From Schistocephalus solidus (Eukaryota > Platyhelminthes > Cestoda > Diphyllobothriidea > Diphyllobothriidae), in contig WEDG01004542.1 of the NCBI GenBank assembly GCA_017591395.1, positions 1 to 64,000 on the forward strand: a stretch of DNA of 64,000 nucleotides. The letters are read 5' to 3'. The notes beneath the pieces are model-generated. The model made no database searches and had not been told where the DNA came from. It saw nothing but the letters and a program-made list of their open reading frames with translations. The position numbers and the translations under genes are program-made. Positions within the stretch are counted from its first letter, which is position 1; each line of letters starts with the position of its first letter. Shown here piece after piece: positions 11,526 to 20,811 of this stretch.

Positions 11526-12559
11526 TTCGAGATATACCTTTAGCTTCCCCTGGAGTCAACGTTCACCGGCATGAACCTCCTACTTCCTTAATGGGAAGAA
11601 ACGGTAACTACATTTGGTCAATGTAATGCACTTACCTAGTAGCCACTTTAAGCTATTTGACTTTCTATGCAAAAATAAACTATAAATCTTATGTAAGCCA
11701 TCACTTTACTCACTATAAAATTGCCTTGGATAGCTTCTTCTGATATAACCAAACTTTTTTCAGAAATCGGCCCGGCAGAATACAAACGACGAGGATATTT
11801 TATACTGACTGAACGCTATCACCCTTGTAAATATTTTACTACACTTTTACTTTCCTTGCTTTTTAATAAAGAATCCTATGCCTATAGTTGCGTTCCAGTG
11901 TTATGTGTCATTGGGAGGGGTGGCTGATCGCATGACGTAAGGTTGTTTGGCCGTTAAAAGCAATCGCTTTGAGTTTTCGTTGACTAAAATCGCTGGGCAA
12001 TCTCCCGTAGGCCTTAAGGGTTGCGATGTTTCACATTTCGGCGTAGAACAGTGGAACAGAGCTAAATTTAAGGAATAAAAAGATATCGTGAATGTGGGCT
12101 TGAGTAAAAATACGAAACAGGAGTCGTCACGCTGTGCATTTGTTTGTTGGACGGGGCAATGCGGGGATTTTTACACGAGGCCCCGTTCCGAGGCCCCTTA
12201 TCAGCCCCGTCTAGCCTCATCGAATACCCTTGCTGCCCCGGGGGCTTGACGAGGATATACAGGGCGGGTGCTTGCAGGGGAACATCAAACAGAGGCAGCT
12301 CGCAGTAACTAAAGTAAATGCAAAAAGAATACCAAACCACAGGAAAATATTGATGTTTAAAATACTGATTTACAATTCTTCCAGGATGAATTGGAGTGCC
12401 TATCAAAAAGTCACCTCTACTTCAATATATGAATGACGCTTCGTCCGTTGCCTCGCACTTTTTATAAGCCAATTGAATAAATTAAGAAAAAAGCTTCAAA
12501 ATTCGTGCTCAATGTGGGTTTACCGAAATATTTGAATTAACTTCGAAAATTGGCCTCAC
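11526..12559. other. No recognisable gene
   Basis: Nothing identifiable. A GC-rich patch at 12150-12300 opens a 112-codon minus frame (12068-12406) without any domain I recognise; base composition explains it. Confidence 0.5.
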
Positions 12560-12925
12560 GCGAGATAAGTGAATGGAGTATTTACTTGTTCGCGATGCAA
12601 AAACTGCAAGTTTTGGGACTTCGTAGTCCCCTTATTGGTTTCGTTACATCAAACATCTCTTATCAGAAAAAATGTTTCAGTTGTTCATCATTTTCAACAG
12701 AGGCCACTTTTGTAAACGGTCTCCTTCAAGGTTACATGCTAGGTCGTATTATATTTTTGCCTTACATTATTATTATTTACCTGTAGTTAAGCACTTAAAT
12801 GTATAGATTCGATCACTAAACCAATGGCCCAAGGATGCTTGGAAGGCATCCATGCAGACCTGCAAGCTCTTTTTGCGTGGAATTAAACGTTGCAAATGGA
12901 ATTCTTACCTTCTAAGCGTTTTTCA
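12560..12925 (+). pseudogene. Eroded family B RT fragment, left part
   Basis: Aligned with the RT at 28620-29252 it shows LQVLGLRSPLIGFVTS (for KLEAIGFLSPLKDFIRS), then TFVNGLLQGYMLG (for IVSGVLQGTVLG), then, after a deletion that removes YADD, CLEGIHADLQALFAWN (for CLEQIHSDLDALSAWS). The order is collinear with family B but divergence is high and stops are present, so this is an old copy. Its downstream part appears at 14915-15010, beyond the inserted family D copy. Confidence 0.6.
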
Positions 12926-13009
12926 CATTTATTGAGCTTGAAAGTCTATCACAGCCAGTTATTTTTTAAGGCACCGCTATGCATGAATGTTCCACTCTCA
13001 TGGGTTAAC

Positions 13010-14885
13010 GTTTAAGCTTCAGCAATACGTAAATAAGGCAAAACGAAATCGGGACTAGATTCCTTGTCTAAAAGACTATCAGGGAAACAGGTTAACTGCT
13101 AACTCTGATAAGTTCAGCCTCTTATCCATTTTCTGTATGTGCGTGTATGCAGAGGAACCACCTTTTGACGAGGTCTAATACTACTGTACTGCCACATCTA
13201 CAAACAAAATAAGCACAGTGTCAATCCCAATGGACACAGTAAGAAAAACTCTGAAACAGCTAGAGCCCACTAAATCACCTGGACCAGATGGTATATCCGC
13301 AAAAGTTCTCAATGAACTCACAGACCAGCTGGCCTCTCCACTCTCCAACATATTTGAAAGTTCGATGCAGGTGGGGGCTCTGCCTACTGAGTGGATGATA
13401 GCCAAAATAACCCCCATCTATAAAGGAGGAGAGAGGACATCACCAAACATTTTCCGACCAGTTAGCTTCACAAGTATCTGTTGCAAAATGATAGAGAAGA
13501 TAATCAAAACGGAACTGATGAGGCATCTTGAATAGAAAAACTTGCTAAGTTCATATCAACATGGATTTCGAAGTGTTTGATCCTGCCTCACAAACCTGCT
13601 CTCATCCATGAAAAGTTGGACAAAATCATTAGAAATGGGTTCGTCAGTCGATGCGGTCTACATTGGTTTTAGCAAAGCCTTTGACGGGGTTCCATACAGA
13701 CGTCTGATCTTTAAGCTGCGTCAAATGGGTGTGACTGGCAACTTACTCAAATTGTTGGCCAACTTTCTCACACGCAGACGCCAGCGTGTTTGTATTGGAG
13801 ATGCCAAGTCTCACTGGGAAACCGTTCACCGTGGAGTTCCGCAGGGCAGCGTTCTGTGTCCCATTTTGTTTCTGATATACGTGAACAATTGCCTTGATTG
13901 TCTGACATACGAGAAGGTAATGTTCACTAACGATCTGAAGTTATGGAACTCGATTGAAAAACCGGAGGATGCGCGAAAATAACAACAAAACTTAGATCGA
14001 TTGCAAACATGGTGTAATGAGTGGCTGCTGAACCTTAATTTTAACAAATGCCAATCACCCGACTGTGGTCTAGTTCCAGAAGGATGACAAGGTTTGAATG
14101 TCAGTGTTTCATCAGTAATTAAACTCCAGGAGGTAAATATTCTAAAGGACTTGGGTATACGGATAACACCCACTCTTAAACCATCGTCACACTGTGCGAA
14201 TATAGCAAAGAAAGCTATGTATATCTTGGGAGCAATCAGAAGATCTTTCATTAATTTTGACGGAGAGCTTCTTGGGCGCGTTTTTGGAACATTTATCCGG
14301 CCGGTGTTGGAATATTGCGTTCAGGTGTGGCGCCCTTGGACGAAACATGACTACACTCTGCTGGATAAAGTTCAACGGAGGGCGATGAAACTAGTCAGCG
14401 GATTGGAATGCCTATCCTATGATGGCCGACTAGAAAGACTTAAAATGATTCCTCTCTCTTTTAGGCAATACAGAGGGGATATGATCTTAGTCTTCAAACT
14501 GGTCAGAGGAGTTGATTGTGCTCTTCAGATGGCCGATTTTTTTGAATTTGCAAACATGACAAGTTTCCGAGGTCACAAATACAAACTGAAAAGAAAACAC
14601 GCCAAACATTAAGTGCAGGCCAACTTTTTTTCCCAACAGGGGATTGAAGAATGAAACAAACTGCCAACTTCGGTTGTTCAGGCTGAAAGCGTTGAAATGT
14701 TTAAAAGAAGACTTGATAAATTTTTACTAAGTGAACATTTATTTAGCCAACAGCAACGATCAATATACTAAAACGACTATCGCCATGTAAAATTTGCTTA
14801 TTTTGCTAGCGTCTATCTATAAAAAGGGTTTTCAAAGGCTCTGCCTATCTCCCTTATATATACTGAATTACTGAATTAATATTTC
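13010..14885 (+). mobile_element. Family D LINE copy, 5'-truncated
   Basis: Begins within the linker before the RT (KLQQYVNKAKRNRD, near 13013) and runs through RT, thumb/C-terminus and 3' UTR to the end hairpin AGGC-tct-GCCT at 14836-14846 and a (CTGAATTA)-like tail near 14865-14885. The same architecture is seen in the longer copy at 16151-19519. It sits between two collinear pieces of an older B copy. Confidence 0.8.
13218..14760 (+). pseudogene. Family D reverse transcriptase, broken
   Basis: 13218-13535 holds RT blocks 1-2 (EPTKSPGPDGISAKVL, then FRPVSFTSICCKMIEKII) and ends in a TAG. 13608-13982 holds motif A (YIGFSKAFDGVP, with Asp expected at the Gly-preceded position weakened), RGVPQGSVL, and motif C written FTND instead of FADD, so the catalytic pair is damaged. 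14094-14612 is the thumb and C-terminal domain (LGIRITPTLKPS, RPVLEYCVQVWRPW). The last segment to about 14760 (FFSQQGIEE, MFKRRLDKFL) contains a stop. The C-terminal order matches the 17755-19287 RT. Confidence 0.8.
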
Positions 14886-14914
14886 AGATCGTTCACCTCA
14901 TACTAACAGAATTA

Positions 14915-15010
14915 CGGTTGACGCTGCCCAGATTAGCGACTGTACTTCTGATTATTCCTACCTTCCTGAAATTAAGACTTTATAGAATATTTATTCATCA
15001 AATCTGGTAG
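14915..15010 (+). pseudogene. Eroded family B RT fragment, right part
   Basis: Reads DAAQISDCTSDYSYLPEIKTL, matching the AKAAQICGFISYN.YLPELKVRL segment downstream of YADD in family B copies (for example 55460-55530). It is the expected continuation of the 12560-12925 fragment with family D inserted between. Confidence 0.5.
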
Positions 15011-15799
15011 GTTGCAGAAGCCTTTTTCTACACGTTTGGGTTAGAAATAATAACTGAATTCAATTATTTTTAGGCCACAGGTAGTTTGAACAGGTGTTCC
15101 TGGAAATTGGGTCAAGAGGCGGCTAGGAACAAGTTCTAACACAGAAGGCCATAATCCAAACTGCAAAGGCTATGGCAGGCTTTCCAAATCCTCCCATCAG
15201 TAACCAAAATCAGACGACAAATACTTATGTTAGTTGGGAGGATCTTGCATGGCAGTGCATATTAAAATAATATTAAATATGTGGTTCACCATCGCACCCT
15301 TGAGGATAGATTGAAATCCTGCTACATCCAGGGTTTCCAAGCCCGTGCCACACATTTATGGTGCGGCCTTACAATCGTATTTCAGGTTATGGAGAAGCAG
15401 TATTCACTGAAAACTTTAAATGTCCGCTTGATGGCATACAGCACTGAAATTGATACTTTTAGCGAGGTACAATAGTGAACAAGGCTTTAGCGTGTTAAGC
15501 CTCCAAATGCCAATTACTGACTGTATTTCCGCTTCTCTAAATGATACTCCATTCAACTGGTTGATAAATATACCATCTGCATATTGGAAATTTTGAAGGG
15601 TTACAGGCATTGCCCTTGATAATCCTATTAATGTAAAGTTATCATTGCGTATGTAAAGTCCATAAAATTGCGGAAATTTACAAGGTTTTCGAGTCGAAGT
15701 ATAACATTACTTCGAATGCGTTTTCACGGTTATATGCTTAACATTGTCGACAAAACGTAGAGCCCGAAAGATTTTACAAAACTGTCTTTAAGCAATCGT
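15011..15799. other. Unassigned; possible 3' UTR of element H
   Basis: No domain recognised. A phrase near 15130-15250 opens briefly but matches nothing I know. The 3' end of the minus-strand element H may extend into this stretch, since its coding part ends near 15830. Confidence 0.4.
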
Positions 15800-16150
15800 G
15801 TTAAGGCAGTCGTCTTCAGTAAAATATTATGCCATCTAGCCTTCTTTTAAAACCAGAAATGCTGTCAGTGGTAACCGTCTCACTTGGTAACGAGGTCGAA
15901 AGTCGTACCACTCGTTGGCTGAAAAAATCTTTCTGAGGTTCAATCGCGTGCGTTCGCTTTTAACCGTGTAAGGAGGTAAGTTGTGCAGACAAGCTTGATG
16001 AAAACCTTTGCTCTCAGGGAGGAATAATGGCCCCAGATAATCCGGAATTTCCACAGCAGGCTACACCATAAGTGCCTGTAGAAAAAAGGAAATATATAAA
16101 GCTTTTTCAATCTGTCTTGGTATAGTAAAGCCTTAAGACCATCTACCATC
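15800..16150 (-). pseudogene. Old LINE H, C-terminal RT segment
   Basis: Minus frames read MVDGLKALLYQDRLKKL with YIFPFFYRHLW, then TRLNLRKIFSANEW, matching the D-type C-terminus (YETRLSNLDLLPLDYRQLRGDL; RLDTRRFFFSNRV). The upstream part of the same protein lies at 19520-19914 and 20643-20812, so this is one element in three pieces. Confidence 0.65.
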
Positions 16151-16162
16151 TTTTTTCAACAG

Positions 16163-16339
16163 GACTACTCCGTACAAGAGAGAATGAAATGGAGGGCGCT
16201 AAAAGCGGAATTGGAGAACTTGAAAGAACAGGGAGAGAAGGGACTTCTAATAAGAAACGGAGTGATTGTTCGAATACAAAATTCCCTTCTGTGGAGGACG
16301 CTCATCATTCTGACAAAAGTCTCACGGTTAAGCAACTAA
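16163..16339 (+). CDS. Family D ORF1, C-terminal end (partial)
   Basis: A frame open from the truncated 5' end to TAA at 16337. It reads DYSVQERMKWRALKAELENL then GLLIRNGVIVRI. This matches the end of the longer ORF1 at 62830-63156 (EYSPAEKQKRRELVLELKSR, then LAIFKGKVVQ). ORF1 proteins of this type bind element RNA and act as nucleic-acid chaperones (known of the class). It overlaps the first 151 bases of ORF2 in another frame. Confidence 0.6.
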   Translation, partial: DYSVQERMKWRALKAELENLKEQGEKGLLIRNGVIVRIQNSLLWRTLIILTKVSRLSN

Positions 16340-17394
16340 TCCAATGCAAAAATATACACAAAATCCAGTTCTACTGCGGAAATATGCAAAGTCTCTTGCA
16401 TATGGACTCATCCTGTGCGAATGTCGGTCCAGCTGCCTCAATTAAAGAAGGCAGCGACATAGCCGGCTTAAAACACACAAATAAACTTAAATGTTTATAT
16501 ACCAATGCCCAAAGCCTACTCCCTAAATTAGACGAGCTTAAGATATATGTGTGCCAAACTTCACCAGATATCATCTCCCTAACTGAAACGTGGCTGACCG
16601 CGAAGGTGGACGATCGTGAAGTTGCCATTCCAGGTTTTCAGTTATTCAGAAAGGATAGAACAGGACGTCATGGTGGGGGTGTGCTGACTTATGTCAGATA
16701 TGGCCTGCTCGCGTCAGAAAAAAAGGAAAAGCTCGCGTGCGAAACTGAAGCCATCTGGCTCACCATCAGAACGCCGGGGTCTCAAGCACTTGAGATCTTA
16801 ACGGTCTACCGACCACCAAGAAACGATCCGCAGTCAGACAGTAGCCTGATAGATGATTTAGAATCGTTTGCTAGTCGATCCGAAGTAATGATTATGGGCG
16901 ACTTTAACGCTCCGAATATCGATCGGAATCTGAGCTCGGCACCAGGCTCGGAATTAAACTTCGATCGCCGCCTCCTAGAAGCTATACACAAACGCTTCCT
17001 AACTCAACACGTCCTGTCTCCGTCCAGAATACGCGAGGGGCAACAAGCTAATTGTTTGGACCTTGTATTGACAAAGGCGCCTGACAGCGTAGATGTTGTG
17101 AACTGTCTATCCCCGCTGGGCAAAAGTGATCACGTAGTCCTACAATGGGAATATTCACTCTTCTCTGTCCCCGATCGAAGCATCACAGTGAAACGCAACC
17201 TATGGCGTGGAGACTTTACCCAAATGAAAATTAATGTGCGCCATTTAGATTGGAATGAAACATTCACCGGGTGTATTCTCGAGGATTGGTTGCAATTTAA
17301 GGCCGTATTACAAGGACTTATCACCAACTACTGTCCTATTTCGAAAAAAGATCACCAACAGGCCCCCGTGGCTAACGAACACACTGAAGAGTGA
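16189..17394 (+). CDS. Family D ORF2 part 1: APE-type endonuclease
   Basis: 401 codons. After about 95 weakly conserved residues the EN fold starts at KCLYTNAQSLLPKLDEL (Asn106), LTETWL (catalytic Glu133), HGGGVLTYVR (about 161-170), VYRPPRNDP (about 206), GDFNAP (Asp238 and Asn240) and SDHVVLQW (313-320). All the catalytic signatures visible in this family are intact. The ATG at 16189 lies inside the ORF1 tail in a different frame; translation start is inferred. At about 17343, next to an A6 run, the protein homology moves to the +1 frame, so the full ORF2 is broken here. Confidence 0.8.
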   Translation: MEGAKSGIGELERTGREGTSNKKRSDCSNTKFPSVEDAHHSDKSLTVKQLIQCKNIHKIQFYCGNMQSLLHMDSSCANVGPAASIKEGSDIAGLKHTNKLKCLYTNAQSLLPKLDELKIYVCQTSPDIISLTETWLTAKVDDREVAIPGFQLFRKDRTGRHGGGVLTYVRYGLLASEKKEKLACETEAIWLTIRTPGSQALEILTVYRPPRNDPQSDSSLIDDLESFASRSEVMIMGDFNAPNIDRNLSSAPGSELNFDRRLLEAIHKRFLTQHVLSPSRIREGQQANCLDLVLTKAPDSVDVVNCLSPLGKSDHVVLQWEYSLFSVPDRSITVKRNLWRGDFTQMKINVRHLDWNETFTGCILEDWLQFKAVLQGLITNYCPISKKDHQQAPVANEHTEE

Positions 17395-17764
17395 AGTAAA
17401 CCGCAAGCGAAATCTATGGCAAACTTATCTCAGGGAAAAGACCGCCGAATCGCTGACGAAGTACAAGACGCAGAGGAACAGGTTAAAAGGCCTGGTTTAT
17501 AAAGCATGCCAAAGTTTTGAGAGTAACTTGATAAACCGTGAAGCAGAAAACCCGAAGCTCTTCTACAACTACATTAGGCAGTGCACTCGAAATAAAGACC
17601 CCATCCCTTTGTTAAAAACGGATGAAGGCGTCGAACTTTGCAAGGACGAAGAAAAGGCTGAGCATCTATCTGAGTTCTTTCAGTCGGTTTTTACGAGAGA
17701 AGCCAATCTAACCGCTGATAACTATAGTGCGGAAGAGGTCCCGACAATTGACCAGTGGTCATAA
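17255..17764 (+). pseudogene. Family D ORF2 part 2: EN-RT linker
   Basis: The meaningful part starts near 17342 (RKKITNRPPWLTNTL) and runs through NRKRNLWQTYL, NPKLFYNYIRQCTRNKDPIP and HLSEFFQSVFTRE. This segment joins EN to RT in all D-type copies. It ends at TAA 17762, where homology passes back to frame 1 near 17750. The first 87 bases are only a shadow of the EN frame. Confidence 0.75.
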
Positions 17765-19287
17765 CAGACCCTATTGTTCTGCAGGAACTACTGAAGCTGG
17801 ACGAAACCAAATCGCCAGATCCTGATGTATTACCGGCAAAGTTGTTGAAGGAGTTGGCCGTAGAGTTGGCAGAACCCTTGTGTGTACTCTTCCAAGCCTC
17901 CCTCGCTGCAGGCAAATTGCCACCCGATTGGAAGACCGCGTGGATTTCCCCAATACACAAAAGTGGCAGCCGGGCTTCCGCAAATAAGTACAGGCCGGTA
18001 AGTCTCTACTCCATATGTTGCAAGATTATGGAGCGAATCATCAAACGTGAACTGATGCAGTTTCTGGAGCGGCATCATCTTCTCTCTGAAGCGCAGCACG
18101 GATTCCGCAGAGGAAGGTCCTGTTTAACTAATTTGCTCTACTGTCTGGAACGATGGACCCGAGCGGTCGATGAAGGAAATGTAGTGCACGCAGTGTACAT
18201 AGACTTCAAGAAGGCCTTTGATAGCGTGCCTCACCAACGTCTCCTATACAAACTCAACCGTATTGGGGTAAGGGGCAAGCTTTTGAAATGGATCGAAAAC
18301 TTCTTGATTGGGCGATCTCAGATTGTCCGTCTTGGCGATCAACAATCGGCGGAGGTGGCGGTTGAGAGTGGGGTTCCTCAGGGCTCCGTCCTGGGCCCTA
18401 TCCTCTTCCTTATATACATTGATGATTGCGTAAGTGGCTTGGACTGTGACACCGCCATGTTTGCTGACGATATAAAGCTTTGTAAGGTCATCCACAACGC
18501 AGATGATGAAGAAAATCTACAGGCGAACTTGCATCGACTCGAGGAATGGTCGCACAACTGGCTCCTCCCATTCAATGCTACCAAGTGCAATATACTGCGA
18601 TTTGGCAGAACCAGCTCAGGGCACCAGAGAATTTACTATCTGGACGACACACCGCTACCAGAGGTAGAGGCTCAGAAAGATCTAGGAGTATGGATCACGC
18701 CCACACTGAAGCCATCGTTCCATTGCTCAAAAGTAGCAAAATCTGCCATGTCAAGCTTGTATCTAAATAAGCGAGCGTTTGCAAAGTTCGACAAAGAGTG
18801 CTTTAATAAGGCCTTCGGGATGTTCGTGCGACCACAATTGAAATTTGTCATACAAGCCTGGAGACCGTGGTCTGTCAAAGACCACAACACCCTTGAGAAG
18901 GTCCAAAGACGTGCATCCAAGCTTGTTCAAGGTCAAAGCAGCCTGCCTTACGAGACACGATTGTCTAATCTTGATCTGTTACCTCTGGACTATAGACAGC
19001 TACGCGGCGACTTAATACAAGCCTTTCGAATGCTGCGGCTTCAGGATTGTTGCCTTGCATCTGGCGACTTCTTTGAGCTGGCCACTACCACTACTTTGCG
19101 AGGGCATCCCATTAAACTACGAGTGACATTTGCAAGACTCGACACAAGAAGGTTCTTCTTCTCCAACAGAGTGATTAAGGCCTGGAATGCTCTGCCGGCC
19201 GACATAATCATGTCCCCATCCGTTGACACTTTTAAGCGGAAGTTTGACCAGTACAGCCATAAGTACCACCACGACATCCGAACCTAA
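17755..19287 (+). CDS. Family D ORF2 part 3: reverse transcriptase and C-terminus
   Basis: 510 uninterrupted codons, the longest ORF of the window. RT blocks in order: LDETKSPDPDVLPAKLL (15-31), YRPVSLYSICCKIMERII (79-96), QHGFRRGRSC (114-123), motif A YIDFKKAFDSVPH (148-160, Asp150), SGVPQGSVLGPILFLIYIDD (205-224), motif C FADD (236-239), then the thumb with KDLGVWITPTLKPSFHCSK. The C-terminal domain has RPQLKFVIQAWRPW, EKVQRRASKLV and FFFSNRVIKAWNALP. The catalytic Asp residues are present, so this polypeptide could be enzymatically competent. The start (GTG at 17755) is only where the frame opens; in an intact element this would be the middle of ORF2. Confidence 0.88.
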   Translation: MVITDPIVLQELLKLDETKSPDPDVLPAKLLKELAVELAEPLCVLFQASLAAGKLPPDWKTAWISPIHKSGSRASANKYRPVSLYSICCKIMERIIKRELMQFLERHHLLSEAQHGFRRGRSCLTNLLYCLERWTRAVDEGNVVHAVYIDFKKAFDSVPHQRLLYKLNRIGVRGKLLKWIENFLIGRSQIVRLGDQQSAEVAVESGVPQGSVLGPILFLIYIDDCVSGLDCDTAMFADDIKLCKVIHNADDEENLQANLHRLEEWSHNWLLPFNATKCNILRFGRTSSGHQRIYYLDDTPLPEVEAQKDLGVWITPTLKPSFHCSKVAKSAMSSLYLNKRAFAKFDKECFNKAFGMFVRPQLKFVIQAWRPWSVKDHNTLEKVQRRASKLVQGQSSLPYETRLSNLDLLPLDYRQLRGDLIQAFRMLRLQDCCLASGDFFELATTTTLRGHPIKLRVTFARLDTRRFFFSNRVIKAWNALPADIIMSPSVDTFKRKFDQYSHKYHHDIRT

Positions 19288-19519
19288 CACATTTCCTGAA
19301 ACATATTCCCCATCCACAATTTTCGCGTCATATAACATACTACTCCCTATTTTTTTGAGTAACATTATTTTTATAATTGTTTGTCCGATGCCCCTGCAGT
19401 GTGTCCGGGGAGATAACCCTTTGTCCAACGTCCATTATATGTCAGCCTTTTTAATTTACAGTGTCACTGACATCAATAGGGAGCTCAAAGGCTTCGCCTA
19501 TATTTCTCTTAATAAAACT

Positions 19520-19914
19520 AAAAAAAAATTTGCTCTCCGTTGCACCTGTTCAAGGAGGTCAACATCTTTCTCGGTCTATGATATCCATGCTGGTATTCCA
19601 TAATCTAAATGTGGTGTCACGAAGACGCCAAAGACCTTTACAAAGAGATCAAGGTGGAATATTTTAAAAGCACGTGTGATCCAATGCAGCGTACATTTTG
19701 CCTTTTTGACTGCTTTTTTACAGTGATCTGAGGGCAAAAATTTGCAGTTGTCCACATACCCAGATCTTTGTGTGTGCCTACCTTTTTAATGCAGTGCCAA
19801 TAATGAATTACAGGTGATTCTGGAAAAAAACCTTTTGTCCGGCGCTTATATATAGGATCACACATTGAGATACATTAAACTTAAGAAGCCATCTGGCCGA
19901 GCAGGCACTTTTTG
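19520..19914 (-). pseudogene. Old LINE H, thumb and connection segment
   Basis: Minus frames read ARWLLKFNVSQCVILYIS (near 19865-19910), THKDLGMWTT (about 19745-19775), then, below a frameshift, KVFGVFVTPHLDYGIPAWIS and LEQVQRRAN next to the E insertion. The order fits between FADD (at 20643-20812) and MVDGLKALLY (at 15800-16150). Confidence 0.65.
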
Positions 19915-19919
19915 TCGAT

Positions 19920-20642
19920 ATTCGAGTAGTGGCAAAAAGCGCAATTGCGGTGTTGCATGCCGTCAGACGAGCCTTTTTGGATTTCGACGAAGATCTTTTC
20001 GCTAAGACTTTTGGAACATTCATTAGGCTGCATTGGAATATGCTATGCACGCCTGGAAACCCTGGATAGTTCAAGATCAGAACTGCCTCGAAAGAGTACA
20101 GAGGAAAGCCACCAAAATGGTTAAAAGTCAAAGCGCCTTGCCATATCCAACCCGCTAATGAATCTTAATCTGTTACCTTTGAGTTATAGGCAAATGCGTG
20201 GTGATCTGCAGACATTCTGCATTGTGAAGGGATCGGATTGTTGCCTGGAATTCTCGGACTTCTTTGAATTTGCCGCCACGACCCATCTCCGAGGTCACCC
20301 ATTGAAACTGCGTGTCCAGCAGGCGAGACTGGATGTGCGCAAGTTCTCCTTCTCTGTCAGAGTGGTTAAACCAGGGAATGCCCTCCCTGAAAACGTTGTG
20401 ATGTCACCATCGCTGGAAAGCTTTAAAAGGAACCTTGAAAGTTTTATGTTCCAAAACGAGCCTGAGCGATGAGGAATTTATCTTAACCCTCGAGAGTCGT
20501 GCACAACTTGTCATATTTTATGACCACATTTGTACCTTTGCAACCCACATGGTTTCTCTGTATACCGCACTTAATTTTACGTTACAAATAGGGTACTCAA
20601 AGGCCCATGCCTTTTTCCTTCAATAAATTGAATTGAATTGAA
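19920..20642 (+). mobile_element. Family D LINE, 5'-truncated copy (I) in element H
   Basis: Starts at VAKSAIAVLHAVRRAF in the thumb and runs to a 3' UTR with hairpin AAAGGC-ccat-GCCTTT at 20599-20614 and tail AATAAATTGAATTGAATTGAAT. Short flanking TCGAT sequences (19915-19919 and 20643-20647) may be a 5-bp target-site duplication. Confidence 0.75.
20158..20472 (+). pseudogene. Family D RT C-terminal domain in copy I
   Basis: MNLNLLPLSYRQMRGDL, then SDFFEFAATTHLRGHPLKLR, then RLDVRKFSFSVRVVKPGNAL and MSPSLESFKRNL: the collinear C-terminus of the D family. Upstream codons to 19920 belong to the same protein but are broken by a stop at 20155 and a frameshift near 20030. Confidence 0.75.
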
Positions 20643-20811
20643 TCGATCGTAAATTTTTGCGTAGTCAGGGCAGCCGACTTCAGTCCATATTTTTATGTCA
20701 TCTGCAAACATCACAGCTTCAAAATCTAAGTATTTCAGACAGACGTTCACGTAGATTAGGAAAACTAGCGGGCCCAAAACAGAAGCATGTAGGACACCAT
20801 TATTAATTAAT
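20643..20811 (-). pseudogene. Old LINE H, RT catalytic block
   Basis: Minus frame reads VLGPLVFLIYVNVCLKYLDF followed by AVMFADDIKIW: RT blocks 4-5 with motif C FADD intact. It is cut on the left by copy I and on the right by the tail of a family C copy. Confidence 0.75.

Larger units (their letters stand above)
16151..19519 (+). mobile_element. Family D LINE, best-preserved copy (E)
   Basis: A 3.4-kb copy inserted into element H. It starts inside ORF1 (QDYSVQERMKWRALKAELE), so it is 5'-truncated, then carries all of ORF2 (EN, linker, RT, C-terminus) and a 3' UTR ending with AGGC-ttc-GCCT at 19489-19499 and AATAAAACTAAAAAAAAA. The T-rich flanks prevent exact delimitation of a target-site duplication. 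The 33205-34248 copy is close to it by eye, which suggests recent spread. Confidence 0.88.

Noticed and set aside
12068..12436. 112-codon minus frame in a GC-rich patch
   Set aside because: No recognisable domain; the frame follows base composition.
17341..17350. A6 run in copy E as a programmed frameshift site
   Set aside because: The needed change is +1 and the run is not in the phase of a -1 slippery heptamer; a simple indel is likelier, and a second indel restores the frame.
19223..19667. Plus-strand frames after the family D RT as a separate gene
   Set aside because: They overlap the RT end and lie in the 3' UTR and in minus-strand element H.
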